A stretch of DNA of 54,115 nucleotides from Candidatus Cloacimonadota bacterium (GTDB lineage: Bacteria; Cloacimonadota; Cloacimonadia; JGIOTU-2): the NCBI GenBank assembly GCA_018334695.1, contig JAGXLO010000006.1, positions 1 to 54,115 of the forward strand. Direction: 5' to 3'. Below are positions 1-6,591 of the stretch, piece by piece. A program made the position numbers and the translations under genes. The notes beneath the pieces were generated by a model. It made no database searches. It had not been told where the DNA came from and saw nothing but the letters and a program-made list of their open reading frames with translations. The stretch's first letter is position 1; every line of letters starts with the position of its first letter.

Positions 1-1
1 G

Positions 2-325
2 AAGGACTGCACACCACAGAACTTATCCATAGCTTACTGGCAGCTAGCAAGAGTATATACGGGAGCTGATAAATTAGATATGGCAGAGGATTATGCTAAT
101 AAGTGCATAGATATATCAGTTGAAAGTAAATTGTCTCACTTTTACATAGGCTATGGTTACGAAGCACTGGCGCGAGCATTTTTAAAGGCAGAAAAAATGG
201 AACAATCCAGGAAATATTTAGATAAGGCTTATCAAGAACTTGATAAAATAGATAATAAAGACAATAAGAATTATCTTAAATCAGATTTAGACAATATCAA
301 AAGTGACCTGAATAAGAAAATCTGA
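2..325 (+). CDS. TPR-like protein, C-terminal fragment (runs off left edge)
   Basis: The frame is open from base 2, upstream of the first ATG at 80, so the gene begins outside the window. The visible roughly 107 residues are helical and show tetratricopeptide-like spacing: IAYWQLARVYTGADKLDMAE, then FYIGYGYEALARAFLKAEKM, then QSRKYLDKAYQELDKI. TPR repeats are protein-protein scaffolds, and the partner cannot be told from this fragment. The stop codon directly abuts the stop of the convergent HD-domain gene on the other strand with no gap. I see no terminator between them. The full gene could carry other domains in its missing part. Confidence 0.6.
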   Translation, partial: KDCTPQNLSIAYWQLARVYTGADKLDMAEDYANKCIDISVESKLSHFYIGYGYEALARAFLKAEKMEQSRKYLDKAYQELDKIDNKDNKNYLKSDLDNIKSDLNKKI

Positions 326-865
326 TTATGATTTGTTCTTAAAGGGGAGATAGGACATAAAATCCGCATGATGAATAATATATCCTTCTGTGGTTCTTCT
401 AAAGCAGTCACCTTCTTTGGAATGAACTGCAATAAGATGGCAAACTTCGTCTGGGATATCACACTGCTGGGCTAGAGAAACCCCGGTAAAAGCATGGCGC
501 AGTAATTCACCTGTTTTGCTAAATTTTATTGAATCGCCATCCTTTTCGTATTCCATTAATTTACCCACATCCATTAAGATTGCCCCGGCTACTACTACAT
601 CCAGATCAATAGCCAGCTCTGTACCCAAAAACTTTTTCATTTTTTTTGCAGATTCAAAGGCAATATGAACAACTGCTCTTTTATGGTCCATAAAACTAAC
701 TTTGCAATCTTCAACCAGTAGGGTAAAGGGTATATTATGTAAATCTTTTGGGGTAAGATCACTTTTTGAAAATGCTAATTCCCAAGTTTTTCTAACTTTT
801 CCTCTTAATTCTTCATTCTCTATCCATTCTAATTCCGGCCATAGTTCTTTTACTTGATTTTTCAT
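326..865 (-). CDS. HD-domain protein (putative metal-dependent phosphohydrolase, atypical HD motif)
   Basis: This 179-residue protein has the layout of an HD superfamily hydrolase: HKRAVVH at 61-67, the core AGAILMDVGKL at 93-103, H124, AVHSK with H148, and IIHHADF with D168. HD proteins bind one or two metals and usually hydrolyse phosphoesters or nucleotides. The core normally reads L-H-D-x-G-K, but here His is replaced by Met98 while Asp99 is kept, so one metal ligand is missing and activity may be altered. The ATG overlaps the stop of the upstream TerB-like gene by four bases, which implies translational coupling. The substrate is unknown. Confidence 0.75.
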   Translation of the reverse strand: MKNQVKELWPELEWIENEELRGKVRKTWELAFSKSDLTPKDLHNIPFTLLVEDCKVSFMDHKRAVVHIAFESAKKMKKFLGTELAIDLDVVVAGAILMDVGKLMEYEKDGDSIKFSKTGELLRHAFTGVSLAQQCDIPDEVCHLIAVHSKEGDCFRRTTEGYIIHHADFMSYLPFKNKS

Positions 866-1311
866 GATTTTTTTACCTTCAATTTTGCTTGTATTAATTC
901 TTTGTGCGACAGGCGTAATAAATTTGCCAATTTATGAATAATATAATCCTCTTGTGGGTCCAATTTTTTATCAGTGTAGATGATTTCCCAGGCATACTGC
1001 AAAATCTTTAATCTCTCTTCTTTTTCCATATTCTGGTTTAGCTGATTTGTAAATTGCCAGATATCAATACTTTGCTCAATTTCTTTTTCCGAGAGGGCAA
1101 ATAGTTCGTTAGCCTCCTGCTCATCCATTTCAAATTTCTTCTTCAATACTTTTATTATATGCTCTTGCTCTTTTGCTGCAACCTTTTCATCAGCCCTAGC
1201 AATATTTAATAATAAAATTGCAGTTGCAAGTTGTAAATCATTATCATCAATCTGCTCAAAATCATTGTGGCTAGAGCTTTTAGTCCCAAATATTTTTTTC
1301 CAATCAACCAT
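862..1311 (-). CDS. TerB-family protein
   Basis: At 149 residues this matches the TerB/DjlA N-terminal helical domain. The conserved N-terminal helix is AILLLNIARADEKVAAKEQE (about residues 31-50), followed by EMDEQEANELF, and a repeated acidic half-site WEIIYTDKKLDPQED near 108-122. TerB domains bind metal through such acidic helices. They were named from tellurite-resistance operons but are widespread in proteins with no tellurite role, and I see no other ter genes here. It is the first gene of a two-gene unit with the HD-domain protein. There is no signal peptide or membrane segment, so it is cytosolic. Confidence 0.7.
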   Translation of the reverse strand: MVDWKKIFGTKSSSHNDFEQIDDNDLQLATAILLLNIARADEKVAAKEQEHIIKVLKKKFEMDEQEANELFALSEKEIEQSIDIWQFTNQLNQNMEKEERLKILQYAWEIIYTDKKLDPQEDYIIHKLANLLRLSHKELIQAKLKVKKS

Positions 1312-1369
1312 TGTTTTTTATCACCAAATTTTTAGACAGCTTTTTTTTATGGCATCTTTCAGCCGTGCT

Positions 1370-1554
1370 CTAATCATCCCAATCAAGGGCACCATAATCG
1401 TGCACCTCAAATAAAGCTTTGTTAATTTCATAGTCTTTTAGAACTGATTTTACTGGATATTCACTTTCTTTTCCAAACATTTTTTTATTTTACTCTCAAT
1501 TTTCTCCTCAAGAACGTCGTACGGATAAATTTTTACAATACAGCCTGCTTTTCC
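1370..1554 (-). pseudogene. Possible frameshifted small gene
   Basis: Two reading frames join across an A7 run (bases 1480-1486 on the minus strand). The first, 1554 to 1450, reads like protein (KIYPYDVLEEKIESKIKK). The second, from 1480 to the stop at 1370, reads MFGKESEYPVKSVLKDYEIN and continues to end LDWDD. A one-base slip or an extra A in the run fuses them into about 61 residues. A third frame just after the queE stop (YEYGENYKEKQAVL) may be a further displaced N-terminus. I recognise no family. A decayed gene, a sequencing indel in A runs, or a translated 36-residue protein starting at 1480 are all possible. Confidence 0.35.
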
Positions 1555-1572
1555 TTATAATTTTCTCCATAT

Positions 1573-2214
1573 TCATACTCCTTTTCTATCGCCCCAGATA
1601 TATTTTTGTAACTGAACTTGCAGCCTTAAGTTCTTGTGCGCTTCTAATATCCAGGATGCTAATTCTTTTATATCCAAATATTTATAAGCCGGAGAAAATA
1701 ATACTTTCATCTTTTCCAGTTTAAACTTTTCGATTTTTTTTACAGACCAATTAAAATCTTTTTTATCTTTTATTACAAATTTTATTTCATCTTTACTATC
1801 GAGCAAAGAAAGGTTATCCCATAACATTTCATCAGACATACCACTGCCAGGAGTTTTTATATCCATAATTTTGTAGACCTGTTCTGGGATATCATCAAGG
1901 GGCAAAGAACCGTTCGTCTCCAGCAGAATTTTATAATTTTTTTCCAAAAACTTATCAATTAATTCATAGACATTACTTTGGATAAGCGGTTCGCCACCAG
2001 TAATTGTCACTAATTTTGCGGGAAGATATTTTTCAATTTCCTTAATTAGTTCCGGGATAGTTTTTGTGTATTCTGTTTTATAGGCGTATTTCGTATCGCA
2101 GTAAGAGCAGCGCAAGTTACATCCTGCCAGTCTGACAAAGATGCAAGGTAAACCAGCAAAGGTGGTCTCTCCCTGCAATGAATAAAAGATTTCTGAGATA
2201 TTTAAAGATTTCAT
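1573..2214 (-). CDS. queE: 7-carboxy-7-deazaguanine synthase QueE (radical SAM)
   Basis: QueE rearranges 6-carboxytetrahydropterin to 7-carboxy-7-deazaguanine in the queuosine pathway, using a 4Fe-4S cluster and S-adenosylmethionine. The N-terminus SLNISEIFYSLQGE is characteristic of the family. The cluster motif is C32-x3-C36-x2-C39 (GCNLRCSYCD), followed by TITGGEPL near 70 and LLETNGS near 97. The length of 213 residues is normal. No queC, queD or queF is in the window, so the pathway genes are dispersed. It lies 25 bp downstream of the amidohydrolase gene and is probably cotranscribed with it. Confidence 0.9.
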   Translation of the reverse strand: MKSLNISEIFYSLQGETTFAGLPCIFVRLAGCNLRCSYCDTKYAYKTEYTKTIPELIKEIEKYLPAKLVTITGGEPLIQSNVYELIDKFLEKNYKILLETNGSLPLDDIPEQVYKIMDIKTPGSGMSDEMLWDNLSLLDSKDEIKFVIKDKKDFNWSVKKIEKFKLEKMKVLFSPAYKYLDIKELASWILEAHKNLRLQVQLQKYIWGDRKGV

Positions 2215-2239
2215 AGAAAACTATGAATGAGTTTTTACA

Positions 2240-3457
2240 TTAAAAAGGTAAGTAATCAAATATTTTTTTGTAACTAAGAATATCGTTTATCTTGTCCAAA
2301 ATTCTTTCCGGATGACCCACAACAAATCTCTTTGCATTCTGATACTCAAAAAGATAATACTGTTTTGCGTCCCAGGAGAAGAATTTAAGATATTCAACCA
2401 GCCCGGTAATTGGTATACCTCTATACAAGAGTAATTCAATATCTTCTGTATTGACTTTTAAAAGATTTTCAAAGGGATCGTCTGATTTCTTTTTTGTAAT
2501 TAAAAGGTTTGCCTGTTTATCAGCTTCAATCTTGCCGTTATAGTCTTTTAACATCAGTGCTTTAGCTGGATTTTCTGTAACCATTTTAAATATTTCTCTT
2601 TTAGAAATTTCCGGATAATTTTCACGTACGAATCTGATTTCATCCAAAATATTTAAGCTGCCGGAAAGAGTAGAATCTGTTCCAAGACATATGTTGATGC
2701 CCAGCTGTTTTGCTCTTTGATAATTAAATGATTTTTCCAGTAAAAAATTGTTAGAAGCCGGAGACCAGGCAATACTGGCACCCACCTCTGCAACTTCTTC
2801 CAATTCTTTGTCAGTTAGATTGGTAGCTTGAGCCATAAGTACATTTTTTTTAAGAAGTCCAAGTTCTCTCAAAGTATCAAATTCATTTTTTGTGGTAGAA
2901 TCAGAGCCTTCGGCTACATGGATCACAAAGGGATAGTTCCCATCTGTTTGTTCATATTCAGATTCTAGTGATTTACCGCCCCACCAATTCTTTAAAGAAA
3001 CAGAATGACCTTGCTGATAATCAGAGATAACATTTATAAAGAAATTGTCATAATAAGCTTTCTTCTGTAAAGGTACATGGTCCATTATAATAACTACACC
3101 GGAAAATATATTTTTATACATACCCAAAAGTGCCAGTTCCATGGCATTATTTTCGGTAAGATCAGAATAGTCCTCCGGTTGCCATACTTCTTTTCTTTCC
3201 AAAAGAGATTCGCTTTCACGTAGCTCTTTTATCCATTCAGATTTATTTTTATATGGTCTGTCTGCACCGATTCTGGGAAGCCAGTTATCTGCCAGATGAT
3301 CATGGATATTAATCAAACCGGGGTAGGCAACGGCATCGTGACAATTTACAACTATATTATCGGAAGAATCTTCTGAAAATTTATCATCTGTCACACAGAT
3401 ATTCCCAAACTCAGTTAGTTTAAAATCTGCAGTGACCAGTAGATTTGTAAGTTCCAT
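2240..3457 (-). CDS. Amidohydrolase-family protein (cytosine deaminase/ATZ-TRZ-like)
   Basis: This 405-residue protein has the amidohydrolase TIM-barrel pattern: H52-x-H54 in LINIHDHLAD, H127 in IIMDHVP, H180 in FVIHVAEGSD, and D261 in CLGTDSTLSGSLNI. The small N- and C-terminal beta segments (AVAYPGLIN; GKIEADKQANLLI) are typical. Family members deaminate or dechlorinate purine, pyrimidine or triazine rings. The strand-6 position that is usually His (in a sequence like LVHCVHLTD) is Gln210 here (LMAQATNLTD), so substrate handling may differ. It sits between etfA and queE with 6 and 25 bp gaps. The substrate is unknown; a deazapurine-related role is only a guess from position. Confidence 0.75.
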   Translation of the reverse strand: MELTNLLVTADFKLTEFGNICVTDDKFSEDSSDNIVVNCHDAVAYPGLINIHDHLADNWLPRIGADRPYKNKSEWIKELRESESLLERKEVWQPEDYSDLTENNAMELALLGMYKNIFSGVVIIMDHVPLQKKAYYDNFFINVISDYQQGHSVSLKNWWGGKSLESEYEQTDGNYPFVIHVAEGSDSTTKNEFDTLRELGLLKKNVLMAQATNLTDKELEEVAEVGASIAWSPASNNFLLEKSFNYQRAKQLGINICLGTDSTLSGSLNILDEIRFVRENYPEISKREIFKMVTENPAKALMLKDYNGKIEADKQANLLITKKKSDDPFENLLKVNTEDIELLLYRGIPITGLVEYLKFFSWDAKQYYLFEYQNAKRFVVGHPERILDKINDILSYKKIFDYLPF

Positions 3458-3463
3458 AAATTA

Positions 3464-4666
3464 TTATTTTAATTGTTTTGTTAATTCCGGGACAACCTCA
3501 AAAAGGTCTCCCACTATCCCTATATCGCATACTTCAAATATAGGAGCTTTTGGATCTTTGTTTATCGCTATGATATAATCTGAGGAACGCATTCCTACCA
3601 GATGCTGTATTGCACCTGATATCCCGCAAGCAATATAGATTTTGGGTTTGACGGTTTTTCCTGTTTGACCTACTTGATGCGAATATTCTATCCAATCCGC
3701 ATCAACAGCGGCACGAGAGGCACCTATAGCGGCGCCTAATTTTTTAGCCAGCTTCTCCAATAAAGAAAAATTGGTTGGGTCTTTTAACCCTCTGCCGCCG
3801 GCTACAATAATGTCTGCTTCAGTAATCTTTACACTTTGAGTCTCATCTTTTACTGATTTAATAAAATTAGTAAGAATCTTTGATTTGTCAAATTTGATCT
3901 CAAAATCTAATATCTTGCCCGCACGATTCTCATCTTTTTCTATAGGATCCATCACTTTATGGCGCACCGTAGCCATCTGAGGTCTAAAGTTGCCAGATCT
4001 GATAGTCGCCATTATATTCCCGCCAAAAGCAGGACGTGTCTGCAAAAGTTCTCTTTTCTTTTTATCTATGGTTAATTCAGTACAATCAGCCGTAAGTCCT
4101 GTCTCTAATTCCACTGCAACTCTTGGAATAAACGAACGTCCAATAGAAGTGGCTCCGCTCAAAATTATTTCGGGTTTTATCTTATGGGTCAACTGAACCA
4201 TTGCCTGGGAATAGGCTTCGGCGATAAAATCCTTTAATATTTTATCCTGAGAAAGATAAACTTTACCAGCTCCATAATGAATTAAGCTTTGAATTTCAGT
4301 TTCTGGTAATTCATAACCAAAAAGAGCAGCAGAAACTTCAGTTCCCATAACATCAGCTAGTTCTCTGGCTTTACCAAGCATTTCATAAGTTACAGGTTGA
4401 ATTTTACTGTTCTTTTGCTCTGCAAAAACAAGAATCCCTTTGTAATCTTCCAGACCTTCCCCTCTCTTTTCTTGCTTACGAATAATAATTGCATCGGTGG
4501 GACAGACTGATACACAAGCACTGCATAAAGTACACTTATCCAAATCTATCTCTGCAGTATCATCTACCATGCTTATAGCATCTACGGGACATGATGAAAC
4601 ACATTCACCGCAACCAATGCATTCTTCAACTATAACTTCTATCAAATTATCCTCCTGAAAAGGCAT
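3464..4666 (-). CDS. etfA: Electron transfer flavoprotein alpha subunit with N-terminal 2[4Fe-4S] ferredoxin domain
   Basis: Residues 10-60 are a bacterial ferredoxin domain with two clusters: C16, C19, C22, C26 and C45, C48, C51, C55. The rest is EtfA: an N-terminal nucleotide-fold domain to about residue 250, then the FAD-binding C-terminal domain with VAGGRGLKD, SRAAVDADW, HQVGQTGKTVKP and YIACGISGAIQH. EtfA normally pairs with EtfB to carry electrons between dehydrogenases and the quinone pool or ferredoxin. Ferredoxin-fused forms occur in anaerobes and may bifurcate electrons. No etfB or acyl-CoA dehydrogenase is adjacent, so the partner must be elsewhere. Confidence 0.92.
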   Translation of the reverse strand: MPFQEDNLIEVIVEECIGCGECVSSCPVDAISMVDDTAEIDLDKCTLCSACVSVCPTDAIIIRKQEKRGEGLEDYKGILVFAEQKNSKIQPVTYEMLGKARELADVMGTEVSAALFGYELPETEIQSLIHYGAGKVYLSQDKILKDFIAEAYSQAMVQLTHKIKPEIILSGATSIGRSFIPRVAVELETGLTADCTELTIDKKKRELLQTRPAFGGNIMATIRSGNFRPQMATVRHKVMDPIEKDENRAGKILDFEIKFDKSKILTNFIKSVKDETQSVKITEADIIVAGGRGLKDPTNFSLLEKLAKKLGAAIGASRAAVDADWIEYSHQVGQTGKTVKPKIYIACGISGAIQHLVGMRSSDYIIAINKDPKAPIFEVCDIGIVGDLFEVVPELTKQLK

Positions 4667-4702
4667 TTATTTTGTTAAGAATATATTAGTCAAGTTAGAC
4701 AA

Positions 4703-4721
4703 AAAGTAAAACTTTTACTTT
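4703..4721 (-). terminator. Weak AT-only hairpin at the end of the exchanger gene
   Basis: A perfect inverted repeat AAAGTAA / TTACTTT with a 5-base loop overlaps the stop codon of the Na/Ca exchanger gene. On the minus strand it is followed by a short T run. The stem has only one G-C pair, so it may be a weak terminator or chance symmetry in AT-rich DNA. Confidence 0.3.
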
Positions 4722-5674
4722 CTGAGGAATAAGACAACGATATATAATACATAAAATAATATTAAAATTATCCCTGATTTGCGATAAATTTTTTTGGAGT
4801 ATCTTGAAATAAGCAAGAATACAATTGCCACAGCCAGACAAATCAAGGCATCAATATTTACTTCTGCCGGCAGAGTAATCGGTTTTACTGTGGAAGCTAC
4901 TCCCAGGACTAGCAGGATATTAAAAATATTGCTACCCACAATATTACCTACTGCGATTGATATTTCATCTTTCATTACAGCTGCAATGGAAGTAACAATC
5001 TCGGGAACTGATGTCCCTAATGCAACAACCGAAATACCGATTACTTTATTGCTCACATTCCACATTTTAGCAATTTTTTCTGCATTTTCTACTGCCAGGT
5101 GACTTCCCAGTGCAATTGCACCTCCGCCTACTAAGATTAAAATAATATTTTTAAAAAGAGAAATATCGGAAGATTCATTGATGTTAAGAGGATTTTTTCT
5201 ATCACTTTTTGCCATCTGCCAGAGATAAATTATAAAACCCACCATCAAAACAAGAAATACTATACCTTCCCAGCGCTGTAAAGTGGAGGTGCCTTGAGTA
5301 ATATTACTAAAATCAATACAGAAAATAACTAGCAGGATTGTAGAAACAAGCATAAGTGGAATTTCTTTTTTGATAGTGGAATCTTCTACATGCAATGGTT
5401 TAATCAGAGAGGCAATTCCAATGGCAAGTGCTATGTTGGCAATATTACTTCCAATAACATTCCCAAGCGCTACGCCATTTACTTCGACGATAGTTGCTTT
5501 AAGGCTGACAGCCATTTCCGGAGCACTTGTTCCAAATGCAGCTAAAGTTAAACCGATAAAAAGTGACGATACGTTAAAATAACGGGCAATTTTAGAAGCG
5601 CCATCGATAAAAATATCAGCACCTTTCGCCAAAAAGACAAAACCAATGATCAAAAAAATATAGGGTAAAATCAT
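4715..5674 (-). CDS. Calcium/sodium antiporter (CaCA family, YrbG-like)
   Basis: This inner-membrane exchanger has 319 residues and about ten transmembrane segments. The two inverted alpha-repeats that define the family are visible: AAFGTSAPEMAVSL then GNVIGSNIANIALAIG (about 45-90), and VALGTSVPEIVTSI then GNIVGSNIFNILLVLG (about 215-260). The acidic residues in PEM and PEI and the Asn/Ser in GSN line the ion path. It probably extrudes Ca2+ in exchange for Na+. The ATG overlaps the stop of the upstream metallo-hydrolase by four bases, so the two are translationally coupled. Confidence 0.9.
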   Translation of the reverse strand: MILPYIFLIIGFVFLAKGADIFIDGASKIARYFNVSSLFIGLTLAAFGTSAPEMAVSLKATIVEVNGVALGNVIGSNIANIALAIGIASLIKPLHVEDSTIKKEIPLMLVSTILLVIFCIDFSNITQGTSTLQRWEGIVFLVLMVGFIIYLWQMAKSDRKNPLNINESSDISLFKNIILILVGGGAIALGSHLAVENAEKIAKMWNVSNKVIGISVVALGTSVPEIVTSIAAVMKDEISIAVGNIVGSNIFNILLVLGVASTVKPITLPAEVNIDALICLAVAIVFLLISRYSKKIYRKSGIILILFYVLYIVVLFLRK

Positions 5675-6447
5675 ACTTTAATAATTCCAGTTGGTTTGTA
5701 TTGGTCTGCTACCAGCAAGTTACATTTTGCCTTTGACTCTGTAAGCACCTTTTCCATCGCCTTGTAGGCTAATTCAGGTTCGTTATTTTCTTCACTCAGA
5801 TGAGCTAAAATTATATTTTCCAGTTCATCATGGATTATTCTTTTCATTAATTTACTGGCTTGAGTGTTTGAAAGATGACCTCTTTTGCTCTTGATCCTCT
5901 GCTTTAGTGACCAGGGATAACTGCTATTTATTAATTTATTCATATCATGATTGCTTTCTAATATCAGGGTTGATACATACTTAATTTTTTCGATAGTGAG
6001 ACGAGTAGGATAACCCAGATCAGTTAAAATTGCCAGACTTCTACCGGTTTCCGTATCATTTATCCTAAAACAGGAACTGGCATGACTATCATGTGGAACA
6101 GCGAATGGTTCGATTAGCAGCTTATTGAATTGGAAAGGATATCCGTTTTGAAAAAAGTTTAATTTATCAATCTTACCGAGTCTTTTTTTGACTGCATTGT
6201 AGGATGATTTAGTAATAAAAAGAGGTATGTTGAATTTTCGGCAGGCGACTCCTGCACCTTTAATATGGTCAGAATGGTCATGTGAGATCAAGAGGGCACG
6301 AATTGAGTTCTCATCTATTACCACCTGACGTAAACGTTTGGAGAGTTCCTTGCCCGAAAGTCCGGCATCAATCAAAAGTGTATGACCGTTCTTTCTTACC
6401 GCTATTGAGTTTCCTTTGCTACCGCTTGCTAATAAAGAAATTTCCAT
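5671..6447 (-). CDS. MBL-fold metallo-hydrolase (YycJ/WalJ-like)
   Basis: The 258-residue protein opens with ISLLASGSKGNSIAV and has the metallo-beta-lactamase metal motif SHDHSDH at 55-61 (H56, H58, D60, H61). PHDSHAS near 120, LTDLGY near 144 and the histidine in LAHLSEENN supply further ligands. This is the pattern of the YycJ/WalJ group, implicated in nuclease-like roles linked to cell-wall or DNA metabolism; the substrate is uncertain. No signal peptide is present. It is the first gene of the pair with the exchanger. A TTGACA element lies 49 bp upstream of the start. Confidence 0.8.
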   Translation of the reverse strand: MEISLLASGSKGNSIAVRKNGHTLLIDAGLSGKELSKRLRQVVIDENSIRALLISHDHSDHIKGAGVACRKFNIPLFITKSSYNAVKKRLGKIDKLNFFQNGYPFQFNKLLIEPFAVPHDSHASSCFRINDTETGRSLAILTDLGYPTRLTIEKIKYVSTLILESNHDMNKLINSSYPWSLKQRIKSKRGHLSNTQASKLMKRIIHDELENIILAHLSEENNEPELAYKAMEKVLTESKAKCNLLVADQYKPTGIIKV

Positions 6448-6490
6448 AATTGATTCAAAATTTGTTAAATCCTCTAACCACTATCTTTTT

Positions 6491-6496
6491 TGTCAA
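6491..6496 (-). promoter_or_regulatory. TTGACA, candidate -35 element for the MBL-hydrolase gene
   Basis: An exact TTGACA reads towards the gene starting at 6447. No convincing TATAAT-like -10 lies 16-18 bp downstream. The call rests on the same hexamer recurring ahead of several other genes in this window. Confidence 0.35.
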
Positions 6497-6591
6497 ATTT
6501 ATCTGAGAATTTTCAGTTCCTATAAACTTAATTTTTCTATTTTTACCTATAAAATAAACTGTTATTTTTATATGACTTTTATTAATTAAAA

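Noticed and set aside
6548..6573. AT-only inverted repeat after the heparinase-like gene
   Set aside because: Imperfect stem without G-C pairs or a following T run.
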